From Arcanobacterium_A sp034173665 (GTDB lineage Bacteria > Actinomycetota > Actinomycetes > Actinomycetales > Actinomycetaceae), in the NCBI GenBank assembly GCA_034173665.1, contig JAXFDG010000132.1:1-20536 (forward strand): a DNA stretch of 20,536 nt, in the 5' to 3' direction. Made by a program: the position numbers and the translations under genes. Each line of letters opens with the position of its first letter. Within the stretch, counting starts at the first letter, position 1. The notes beneath the pieces are model-generated. The model saw only the letters and a list, made by a program, of their open reading frames with translations, searched no databases and was not told where the DNA came from. Positions 13,550 through 20,536 of this stretch are shown here, piece after piece.

Positions 13550-14680
13550 GTGTCCGAATACTATTTGGCTCCGAATCTTGCTGAATTGAAAACTGCAGAT
13601 TTGAATTTGCAGGTTTACCCATTTTCTTTACCTATGCGGGTGAAATTTCGTGGGATTACTGTGCGCAATGGCGTTTTAATTACTGACGGCATAGCTTGGG
13701 TGGAATGTTCACCTTTTGCTGACTACGACGTTCCCTTTGCTTCACGTTGGCTGTTGGGAGCACTCGATGAATTATGGGCAGGAAGACCAGAAATGGTTCG
13801 CTCAGAAGTGCCAATTAATGCCACTATTCCAGCTGTTCCTGCAGTGAAAGCTCAAGAATTTGCCGTACAAGTACCAAGCGGTACGGCAAAAGTGAAAGTT
13901 GCTGAACCAGGACAAAACACAACTGAGGATTTAGCAAGATTAGCCGCGGTTCGAGAAGTATTAGGGGCTCAGGGGAAAATCCGGATTGACGTAAATGGGA
14001 AATGGAGTCTTGAAGAAGCTCTCGAAAAATTACCGAAATACAACCTGGCTGCTGGGGGGCTAGAGTATGCTGAACAACCAGTTCTTGATACGCAGGACTT
14101 AGCAATTCTCCGGCGAAAAGTTTCTGTGCCAATTGCTGCGGATGAATCAATTAGATTAGCGCATAATCCATTTATCGTGAAAACTCTTGCCGCCGCAGAT
14201 ATCGCAGTAATTAAAAATCAGCCAATTGGGGGAATTCGCGCTGGTCTTAGTCTTGCAGCTGAATTAGAGTTGCCGGTGGTAGCAAGTTCTGCACTTGAGA
14301 GTTCAATTGGGTTAAGCTCAGGAGTGGCGATGGCAGCAGCTTTTCCGGAACTTAATTATGCCTGTGGATTAGGAACTGCAACGATGTTTTTCCACGACGT
14401 GGTTTCACGGCCGTTGCAAGCAAATAATGGAGTGCTAGTGCCAAAAACAATGATGCCGGACTTTTCTCGTCGTGGAGACATAGACGCAGATACAGGGGCA
14501 TTAGTAGGGATGGTGGCTGCTAATGACGATGTAGACGCTGCAAAATTAAGTAATAATGCGGGCTCGTCGTCGGAAATAAGAAAAATTATGCAGCGTTTTA
14601 GTGATCTTTGGGATTATTTGCAATCGCGGCAGCTGATTTCATCGGCAGCAAAATATTCATGGGGAGGCAAACTTGGCTGA
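13550..14680 (+). CDS. menC: o-Succinylbenzoate synthase
   Basis: Enolase-superfamily enzyme that dehydrates SHCHC to o-succinylbenzoate. Residues are counted from GTG 13550 (376 in total). The barrel catalytic set is intact: K114-x-K116 (AKVKVAE), metal ligands D147 (RIDVNGKW), E175 (EYAEQP) and D198 (AADES), and opposite base K222 (IKNQP). GTG 13550 has a strong ribosome site (GGAAGGAG, 13537-13544). The in-frame ATG 13505 would lie inside the likely -10 box and has no ribosome site, so I reject it. The last 50 or so residues form an extension beyond the usual barrel end. The stop overlaps menD. Confidence 0.93.
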   Translation: MSEYYLAPNLAELKTADLNLQVYPFSLPMRVKFRGITVRNGVLITDGIAWVECSPFADYDVPFASRWLLGALDELWAGRPEMVRSEVPINATIPAVPAVKAQEFAVQVPSGTAKVKVAEPGQNTTEDLARLAAVREVLGAQGKIRIDVNGKWSLEEALEKLPKYNLAAGGLEYAEQPVLDTQDLAILRRKVSVPIAADESIRLAHNPFIVKTLAAADIAVIKNQPIGGIRAGLSLAAELELPVVASSALESSIGLSSGVAMAAAFPELNYACGLGTATMFFHDVVSRPLQANNGVLVPKTMMPDFSRRGDIDADTGALVGMVAANDDVDAAKLSNNAGSSSEIRKIMQRFSDLWDYLQSRQLISSAAKYSWGGKLG

Positions 14681-16451
14681 GCTTACAAAATCTGAATCTT
14701 CAGCAATAGAAGTTGCGCTCGCAGCTGTTGCGCAATTAATTCACGACGGCGTGCATGATTTTGTGCTTTGCCCAGGCTCGCGTTCTGCACCTTTAGCAAC
14801 AGTATTAGCAGCTGCTGAAACGGTTGGGTTAGTTAATTTACATATCGAAATTGATGAACGAGTGGCCGGTTTTATCGCTCTTGGATTCGGGAAAACGGGA
14901 CGTCCAGCTGCGGTGATCACAACTTCTGGATCAGCGATTGCGAATCTTCATCCGGCAGTTGAAGAAGCTGCTTATAGTGCCGTTCCACTATTAGTTTTAG
15001 CGGCAGATAGACCAGCTGAATTACGTAATGTGCGAGCTAGTCAGACTGCAGACCATGCTGCTGTGCTGCGAGGCTCGGTAAAAGATGTGTACGAAATTCC
15101 GGCTGGTGCTGGGCAAAGAGTGGTTGGAAATTACTTACGTCGAGCATTGAGATTAGCGGCGGGAGCGAGTTTTGCTTCTAAGAGTTATGGGCCAGTCTTA
15201 GTGAATATTGGTTTCCGAGAACCACTCACATCTGAACATAGTCTACAAGACTTAACGCAGGAACTAACCACAAAAATTAGTGCTTTGCAGTTACGTGAAG
15301 CTGATACTTTCTTAAGCCAAAAGAGGGGAGCAAGAAATGCGAATGCGGCACCTCGAACGGTAATTATTGCTGGCCCAAGTAACTTATGGCGCACAGAAAC
15401 AGAAGTTTCACAGTTCGGTTCGGGACTAGGGCAAATTCCGGTCTTAGCAGAAATTTGCAGTCCTTTACGAGCCCTTCCGCAAGCTCTTTATGCTCATCCG
15501 GAATTGCTTCATACGCATTTAGCAGCTGAAATTGAACGGGTTATTGTGATTGGACATCCAACATTGACGCGTGAAGTGACAGCGCTTTTACGGAATCCGG
15601 AAGTGCAAGTAATCGTGGTTGATGATATGCCAACCTTTACTGATATTTCAGGAAATGCGGCTTGCGTTATTGATTTATCTGAGCTTGGGAGATGGGTGGA
15701 TTGCGATATTGAATGGGCCCAAGAATGGGTTCGTTTAGCGAAAATGGCTCAGCGCGAAATTTTCCGATTAATCGCCGCGTCTAGCGATGTTACTGAGCTT
15801 ATCGATCAATCTGCGTCTGATGCTGTTAGTGAGCCTCACAATGCAGCTAAGCCTAAGATAACCACAACTACTTTGGCTTATGCTTTGGCAGAATCACAAG
15901 TTCATACCTTTGTTGCTGCGTCTGCATTAATCAGAGATTTGAATTTATACGGGCCAGTACCAAGCCGTGAGTTTGCTGCTAACCGTGGCTTAGCGGGAAT
16001 TGATGGCAATATTTCTACGGCAATTGGTTTAGCTTTGGGCTGCGAGAAACCTTATCGTGTGGTTCTCGGTGACCTTGCTTTTTTGCACGATTTCGGATCT
16101 TTACTTTTGGGGACGCACGATCAAAAGCTGCCTGATTTGCAGATACTCGTAGTCGATGATGGTGGAGGTTCACTTTTTGCCTCTCTTGAGTATGGGCTTG
16201 GAGAAACTGAACTGTTTAATCGTGTTTTTCGGACCGGGAAGGAATTTAATTTTTCGGCTTTCGCTGAGGCTCTTGGTCCGAAGGTGCGGTTTCAAGAACT
16301 TTCGGGAGATTATCTCGCTTTAAAAGAAAAACTTGCTGAGGTTCCGCAGGGAATTGAACTTCTTTATCTCGATTTACGAAATACAACAAAAGATGAGTTG
16401 CGGGAAAATCGGGAATTTCCGAGACGGAAAATTCGTGAAGTTTTGCGGTGA
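14673..16451 (+). CDS. menD: SEPHCHC synthase (2-succinyl-5-enolpyruvyl-6-hydroxy-3-cyclohexene-1-carboxylate synthase)
   Basis: Thiamine diphosphate enzyme joining isochorismate and 2-oxoglutarate, the first committed step. The 592 residues show the N-terminal FVLCPGSRSAPLA, the cofactor-activating Glu in HIEIDERVAGFIALGFGK (57-74), ITTSGSAIANLHPAVEEA, and in the C-terminal third NRGLAGIDGNISTAIG and the ThDP/Mg2+ site GDLAFLHDFGSLL. The TTG start at 14673 is supported by GGGGAGG five bases before it and by the eight-base overlap with the menC stop. The two genes are thus one translational unit. Residues about 375-395 form a polar linker. Confidence 0.95.
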   Translation: MAELTKSESSAIEVALAAVAQLIHDGVHDFVLCPGSRSAPLATVLAAAETVGLVNLHIEIDERVAGFIALGFGKTGRPAAVITTSGSAIANLHPAVEEAAYSAVPLLVLAADRPAELRNVRASQTADHAAVLRGSVKDVYEIPAGAGQRVVGNYLRRALRLAAGASFASKSYGPVLVNIGFREPLTSEHSLQDLTQELTTKISALQLREADTFLSQKRGARNANAAPRTVIIAGPSNLWRTETEVSQFGSGLGQIPVLAEICSPLRALPQALYAHPELLHTHLAAEIERVIVIGHPTLTREVTALLRNPEVQVIVVDDMPTFTDISGNAACVIDLSELGRWVDCDIEWAQEWVRLAKMAQREIFRLIAASSDVTELIDQSASDAVSEPHNAAKPKITTTTLAYALAESQVHTFVAASALIRDLNLYGPVPSREFAANRGLAGIDGNISTAIGLALGCEKPYRVVLGDLAFLHDFGSLLLGTHDQKLPDLQILVVDDGGGSLFASLEYGLGETELFNRVFRTGKEFNFSAFAEALGPKVRFQELSGDYLALKEKLAEVPQGIELLYLDLRNTTKDELRENREFPRRKIREVLR

Positions 16452-16607
16452 AACTGCATTAATTCCGCGTTAAATGAAATATTTTCAGAAAATTCTCAGG
16501 AAATCTAAACCTTTTGTAAAGATTGCTTTGAATAATTTTATTTTGTATTTAGTGATAACTGCTTTTATCAAGTGATTAGCAAGCGGTTTTTAGTGCTAGG
16601 GGAAAAG

Positions 16608-18236
16608 ATGGCAGACGAGAATGTAATTCCCGGTAATGAATTTGGTAATGCTTCTGAGGGAGCGGAGCAAGTCGCAATAGGGGGAGCGGAGCAAGCAGCG
16701 GAACGAGTGTCAGCACAACGCCCGGTTGTGCGTAATTCACAGTTCGGGGGAACTCTTCCACCTCCACCACCGCCTAATCCGAAAACGCAAGATCAGGAAA
16801 ATTCTGGAAATTCTTTTGCGCCATCTTTTACTCCGGCAGAACCACTGCAATCTCAATCAGAACTAGTGCAGTCTCAATCGGCGGAAATTTCGTCGATGCA
16901 GCCAACTGAGACTCTTCAGGTCCAACCAACTGAGGTTCTTCAGGCTCAGCCAACTGAGGTGGAGCAGCCTTATATTGCCGCACCACCTCAGCACTATGGT
17001 TCAGTTTCACAAGCGCCAGTAGCCGATTCGGCACAAGCTCCGGTAGCTGACTCGACGATATTTGCAACAGCCCCACTTGGAGCAACTTCAGGTTCGGTAT
17101 TGGCTCCGCCGATTTCAGAGAAATCACAGAAGGGACCGGGGTGGCTGGCTTTAATATCTGCAGTCTTAATTGCAACTTTACTGGGCGGAGCACTTGGTGT
17201 TGGAGTGATGACACTGCGGTATAACGGAACTCGTCCTGTTTCTCTTGCAACTTCTGAAGCGCAAATTGAACCGGTAGTTAATAGTTCCGGTGAGGCTCCA
17301 GATTGGGAAGCGATAGCTGCAACGGTTGGGCCATCAGTGGTTTCAATTCAGGTTCGTTCCGCAAATGCACAAGGATCCGGTTCTGGTGTAATTATTGACC
17401 AAAAAGGTTATGTTTTAACCAATGAGCACGTTATTTCTGGTGCACAAGATATTACGGTGACTCTTTCAGATGGGCGTTTATATACTGCAGAAATTATGGG
17501 GGAAGACGCTTCAACTGATTTAGCAGTGATTAAGATTCAAAATCCACCAGATAACCTCAGCGTTGCTGCTTTAGGAAATTCCGATGAGCTGAAAGTTGGA
17601 CAAGCTGTGACTGCAATCGGTAATCCACTTGGCTTGTCTTCCACGATGACCACTGGAATTATTTCGGCATTGAACCGTCCAGTAGTTACTTCCGGGGCGG
17701 AAGATTCCACTTCTCAACAAACTTCGGTGGTAACTAATGCAGTTCAGGTGGATGCAGCGATTAATCCAGGAAATTCGGGTGGACCTGTTTTTGACGCTCA
17801 GGGTCGAGTCGTTGCGATTGCTTCGTCTATTGCTTCAACCTCCAGTATTAATGGCTCTACTGCGGGAAATATTGGCATTGGATTTGGGATTCCAATCAAT
17901 CTCGCAAAGAATATTTCTGCACAATTGATTGAAAATGGAGTAGCAGAACATGCTTATCTCGGCGTGCGAATCAGTGACGGCGTAGCAGAGTATGGTTCAG
18001 AATCACGTTTAGGCGCTGTTGTGCGTACAGTTGAATCAGGAACTCCTGCTGCTGAAGCAAAGTTGCAGCCAGAGGATGTGATTATTTCCGTAGATGGAAA
18101 AGACGTCGTCTCGGGAGTATCTTTAACTGGTTATATTCGTCAATACAAGAGTGGCGATAAGGTCACTTTGGTGATTGCTCGCAATGGCGAATTACAGGAA
18201 CTTGACGTAACTTTGGAAACTCGAAAAGATCAGTAG
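16608..18236 (+). CDS. HtrA/DegP-like membrane-anchored serine protease with PDZ domain
   Basis: Envelope quality-control protease of 542 residues from ATG 16608 (preceded by AGGGGAAAA; GTG 16572 lacks a ribosome site). Residues 1-172 are a cytoplasmic, Gln/Pro/Thr-rich, repeat-bearing disordered region; 178-203 is the single membrane anchor. The outer trypsin-like domain has H274 (TNEHVIS), D304 (STDLAVIKI) and S390 (GNSGGPV), so the triad is complete. One PDZ domain (about 445-535) follows, starting AYLGVRI. The layout matches the mycobacterial HtrA/PepD type. It is downstream of menD with a 156 bp gap containing a weak possible promoter (TTGCTT at 16523, TATTTA at 16546), so it probably has its own transcript. 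No link to menaquinone synthesis is apparent. Confidence 0.93.
   Translation: MADENVIPGNEFGNASEGAEQVAIGGAEQAAERVSAQRPVVRNSQFGGTLPPPPPPNPKTQDQENSGNSFAPSFTPAEPLQSQSELVQSQSAEISSMQPTETLQVQPTEVLQAQPTEVEQPYIAAPPQHYGSVSQAPVADSAQAPVADSTIFATAPLGATSGSVLAPPISEKSQKGPGWLALISAVLIATLLGGALGVGVMTLRYNGTRPVSLATSEAQIEPVVNSSGEAPDWEAIAATVGPSVVSIQVRSANAQGSGSGVIIDQKGYVLTNEHVISGAQDITVTLSDGRLYTAEIMGEDASTDLAVIKIQNPPDNLSVAALGNSDELKVGQAVTAIGNPLGLSSTMTTGIISALNRPVVTSGAEDSTSQQTSVVTNAVQVDAAINPGNSGGPVFDAQGRVVAIASSIASTSSINGSTAGNIGIGFGIPINLAKNISAQLIENGVAEHAYLGVRISDGVAEYGSESRLGAVVRTVESGTPAAEAKLQPEDVIISVDGKDVVSGVSLTGYIRQYKSGDKVTLVIARNGELQELDVTLETRKDQ
16899..16967 (+). repeat. 24 bp in-frame repeat in the protease N-terminus, about three copies
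   Basis: Residues 98-120 repeat an eight-residue unit (QPTETLQV, QPTEVLQA, QPTEVEQ), period 24 bp. The nucleotides are nearly identical between copies, pointing to recent slippage. Confidence 0.75.
17007..17054 (+). repeat. Second 24 bp in-frame repeat in the same linker, two copies
   Basis: Residues 134-149 read SQAPVADS then AQAPVADS, again period 24 bp but with different sequence from the first repeat. The copies differ at several silent positions, so it is older. Confidence 0.65.
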
Positions 18237-18267
18237 CTCGCAGTTCGCAGAAATAATACGAAGTAAT

Positions 18268-19737
18268 TTAAGCGAATAAATCACGGATTGGCCGGAACTT
18301 TGCAGTGGTTTCGGCCAATTCTTTTTCTGGAATAGAGTCAATCATAATTCCGCCACCGGCCCAGGCTTGTAGCTCAAAAGGGGAGAGAATCTGCGCACAT
18401 CGTAAGGCGATGCACCACTGCCCGTAATCTTTGGCAGAACCGGCAAAATTACTTCGTGCAATCCAACCGACGGGGGCGCCATAGCGACCCCGGTCAACAG
18501 TTTCAATTTCTGTGATTGCAGCTAATGCTGCTTCACGTGGTGATCCTCCGAGTGCTGCACTCGGATGGAGTTTCGCCAAAATTGAAAAAATAGCTGGCTG
18601 TGCAAAATGCTTTTGTGGATTTTGATTAACTAAGGATTCTTCTTCTGTGTTTAGGGCTTCAGCATTACTTTCTGTGTTGGGTGCTTCGATATCGCTTTGG
18701 GTGGGATGTAGCTCGATATCACTCGCTAGGTGTAAAACATTTGGAAGTTCTAAAATATACGGGGATTCGGCTGATATTTCACCAAATTTGCGTAATGCTG
18801 CGATGACTGAATCTCGAGCAATCTCATGTTCGTGTTGATCTTTTTCAGAGCCCTGAAGTTGAGATGAGAGTTCAGCTAATGTGAGGTTGGTTTCGCGGCT
18901 AATGGTTCCGGCAAGAACTCGGCTATAAGTTCTTTCAGCATCTCGACCGATTAGGAGCTCAGGTGTTGCTCCAACTAGATTGTCGACGCCGAAAATCCAA
19001 GTATTCGGATAGTTTTGCGCTAATCGTTGGGCAATTCTGGGGGCAGAAAGGAAATTATTCTGTTCTTGGTTCACTTGCAGTTTTATGCTCCGCGAAAGAA
19101 CAATCTTTTCTGCGACTCCGGATTCGATTCTTTTAATTGTTGTGTCAACTTGTTGTAGCCAAAGTTGCGTCTCAGGGAGTTCGTGAATTTCTGATAACTG
19201 AAATTTTCCGTGAATTTTCTTTTGCTCTGATTTATTTACCGAGGCTTTCTTTAAACTGCGAGAAATTATTTCGGTTGCTTCCTCCGATAAGGATGCAAGT
19301 TTAGTTTGAGAATCTGCAGTTATCGTAATCCAGGATTCATTTTTTGTGCTGAAAAGCAAGATTTGAGGGATTAAAAGAGTTGATCCTTTGGGAGAATTTT
19401 CTGTAAAGCTAAAAGACCCGAAAGCAAATAAGCCTGATCCGGGAGCTTGGACCTCGTCGTCGATAGTTGTTTGTGCCGCAAGTTCTTCCCACCATTTTTG
19501 TGCGGTTTTAAAGCGAGCGGCAGGGTTTGCTGAATTTGCAGAAATCTTGAAATCAGTGATAGTGCCAAATCCAAGTGCCCCAAATCCGTTGCGGAGCCAG
19601 ATATGATCTGGCTCAGAGTGCGCCAAAATTTCGACGAGTGGCAATTTTTCTGCCAGTCGTCGAGTTTGTACGAATAACTGTGGAATCTTCAACACAACTA
19701 ACGATGTTACGTCGGAAAGTGGTTTAATGCGTAACAT
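18268..19737 (-). CDS. menF: Isochorismate synthase
   Basis: Chorismate-binding enzyme that makes isochorismate, the entry step of menaquinone synthesis. The 489 residues carry the family motifs in the C-terminal half: KIVLSRS (211-217), GATPELLIGRD (256-266), LAGTISR (275-281), the metal-binding stretch SEKDQHEHEIARDSV (297-311), LHPSAALGGSPREAAL (390-405), RGRYGAPVGWI (416-426) and AGGGIMIDSIPEKE (460-473). Residues about 343-380 are an acidic, Asn-rich low-complexity insert between VLHLASDIE and the LHPSAALGG helix, where the family normally has a short loop. ATG 19737 overlaps the divergent menG start by 11 bp and has a weak ribosome site; GTG or TTG near residues 15-16 is a possible alternative. 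It is convergent with the HtrA-like gene, with 31 bp between and no clear terminator. Confidence 0.92.
   Translation of the reverse strand: MLRIKPLSDVTSLVVLKIPQLFVQTRRLAEKLPLVEILAHSEPDHIWLRNGFGALGFGTITDFKISANSANPAARFKTAQKWWEELAAQTTIDDEVQAPGSGLFAFGSFSFTENSPKGSTLLIPQILLFSTKNESWITITADSQTKLASLSEEATEIISRSLKKASVNKSEQKKIHGKFQLSEIHELPETQLWLQQVDTTIKRIESGVAEKIVLSRSIKLQVNQEQNNFLSAPRIAQRLAQNYPNTWIFGVDNLVGATPELLIGRDAERTYSRVLAGTISRETNLTLAELSSQLQGSEKDQHEHEIARDSVIAALRKFGEISAESPYILELPNVLHLASDIELHPTQSDIEAPNTESNAEALNTEEESLVNQNPQKHFAQPAIFSILAKLHPSAALGGSPREAALAAITEIETVDRGRYGAPVGWIARSNFAGSAKDYGQWCIALRCAQILSPFELQAWAGGGIMIDSIPEKELAETTAKFRPIRDLFA
18643..18687 (-). repeat. Short in-frame duplication within the MenF insert
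   Basis: Residues 351-356 (EAPNTE) and 360-365 (EALNTE) form a 27 bp-period direct repeat in the low-complexity insert, suggesting growth by slippage. Confidence 0.6.
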
Positions 19738-20431
19738 GAACCGTGCAACATTAGCAAAGAACCCCTTTGAAGTTTCAGGAATGTTTGATCAGGTCGCAAA
19801 AAAATATGACCTTGTGAACACGATATTAACCGGTGGACTAGTATTTGGCTGGCGGAAAAACACAACTGCTGCCTTGGAAATTAGACCGGGAATGAAGATT
19901 CTTGATGTTGCGGCAGGAACCGGAACCTCAGCCGCTCAGTATCATGCCGCAGGGGCAGAAGTTACTGCATGTGATTTTTCTCCGGGCATGATTGAAGAGG
20001 GGAAGCAGCGATACCCGTATTTAAATTTTGAACAAGGGGATGCAACCCAGCTGAAGTATGCGGATGAAACTTTTGATGCGGTTACTATTTCCTATGGTTT
20101 ACGTAATGTAGTTGATCAAAAAGCTGCGCTTAGAGAGTTTTACCGGGTCACGAAGCCGGGTGGAGTACTCGTTATTGCGGAGTTTTCCAAGCCGGTTAAT
20201 CGGCACTTTAATCGGCTTTATAAATTCTTTTTAGCGCAAGTTATGCCACGAGTTTCCACGGTATTTTCTTCGGACGCGCCGGCTTATGACTATCTCGCAG
20301 AGTCTATTTTGGCTTGGCCAGCGCAAACTGAGCTCGGAGCTTGGATTGTTGAAGCCGGGTGGAAAGACGTGGAATACAAGAATTTAACGAACGGGATTGT
20401 GGCTTTGCATCGTTGCCGGAAGCCGCAGTGA
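19727..20431 (+). CDS. menG: Demethylmenaquinone methyltransferase
   Basis: SAM-dependent enzyme of the UbiE/MenG family that methylates demethylmenaquinone to menaquinone, the last step. The 234 residues have the normal length. FDQVAKKYDLVN (20-31) is the family N-terminal signature; ILDVAAGTGT (58-67) is SAM motif I; ACDFSPGMIEEGKQRYP, QGDATQLKYADETFDAVTISYGLRNV and the KPGGVLVIAEFSKP strand follow. ATG 19727 has GGAAAG seven bases upstream; ATG 19736 would remove only three residues. Its start region overlaps that of the divergent menF, so its promoter must lie inside menF coding DNA. Only menaquinone genes surround it, so MenG (not ubiquinone UbiE) is the right reading. Confidence 0.95.
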   Translation: MRNMNRATLAKNPFEVSGMFDQVAKKYDLVNTILTGGLVFGWRKNTTAALEIRPGMKILDVAAGTGTSAAQYHAAGAEVTACDFSPGMIEEGKQRYPYLNFEQGDATQLKYADETFDAVTISYGLRNVVDQKAALREFYRVTKPGGVLVIAEFSKPVNRHFNRLYKFFLAQVMPRVSTVFSSDAPAYDYLAESILAWPAQTELGAWIVEAGWKDVEYKNLTNGIVALHRCRKPQ

Positions 20432-20438
20432 TGGAAAA

Positions 20439-20507
20439 TTGCACGTGTGAAAATAAAGATACTCGCGAGAAATAGCGATAAATGGAATCTTTCTGATTTA
20501 CGTGCAA
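20439..20507. repeat. Inverted repeat downstream of menG
   Basis: TTGCACGT (20439-20446) and ACGTGCAA (20500-20507) are perfect reverse complements 53 bp apart. Between them is the palindrome CTCGCGAG, and a broken T-rich run follows the right arm. It could be a long-loop terminator or a small structured element; the interval 20432-20536 holds no gene I can support. Confidence 0.4.
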
Positions 20508-20536
20508 GTTTTGTTTCGTAATTTCCGATAACTAAT

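Noticed and set aside
1..20536. CRISPR array, tRNA, rRNA, toxin-antitoxin, phage defence or secondary metabolite genes
   Set aside because: I looked on both strands for regularly spaced repeats, cloverleaf-like segments and typical domains and saw none; every sizeable frame is a housekeeping, regulatory or hypothetical gene already listed.

Overview
The window looks like a core chromosomal region of a fairly AT-rich actinobacterium, probably in or near the Actinomycetaceae. The evidence is family content and gene order: a BldC-type regulator followed by the tiny bS22 ribosomal protein, an actinobacterial MenB, a PLDc_N protein beside menA, and a marR/histidine phosphatase pair leading into menaquinone genes. 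From memory, this order is a contracted version of the mycobacterial Rv0500A-Rv0558 region. I cannot name the species. I see no transposase, integrase, CRISPR array, tRNA or rRNA.

Layout. (1) 1-2579: the 5' part of a glycerol-3-phosphate dehydrogenase (glpA, minus strand, cut by the window edge) is divergent from a SorC-type sugar-sensing regulator across a 320 bp region with several palindromes. (2) 2634-3725: a single-pass membrane protein with a long basic disordered N-terminus and an extracytoplasmic domain carrying four Cys. (3) 7316-3748, minus strand: ktrB, ktrA and radA, that is, K+ uptake followed almost without a gap by a recombination ATPase. (4) 7689-9475, plus strand: bldC, bS22 with a strong terminator, then marR overlapping a histidine phosphatase gene. 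(5) 9644-20431: menaquinone biosynthesis. menB, menE, menA and a PLDc_N membrane protein lie on the minus strand. menC and menD lie on the plus strand, followed by an HtrA-like membrane protease. menF (minus) and menG/ubiE (plus) start head to head with an 11 bp overlap.

How the genes work together. MenF (chorismate to isochorismate), MenD (SEPHCHC), MenC (o-succinylbenzoate), MenE (OSB-CoA), MenB (DHNA-CoA), MenA (prenylation) and MenG (methylation) cover nearly the whole classical route. MenH, a DHNA-CoA thioesterase and the polyprenyl diphosphate synthase are not in the window. GlpA feeds electrons into the quinone pool, so the left edge and the right half are linked by function. The cytochrome c maturation genes that often sit between the phosphatase and the men genes in other actinobacteria are absent here.

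The gene content is ordinary. The more unusual material is non-coding or in linkers: a recurring ATAG-N4/5-CTAT palindrome upstream of three genes, several short tandem duplications in intergenic DNA, low-complexity inserts in MenE and MenF, and the overlapping divergent starts of menF and menG.
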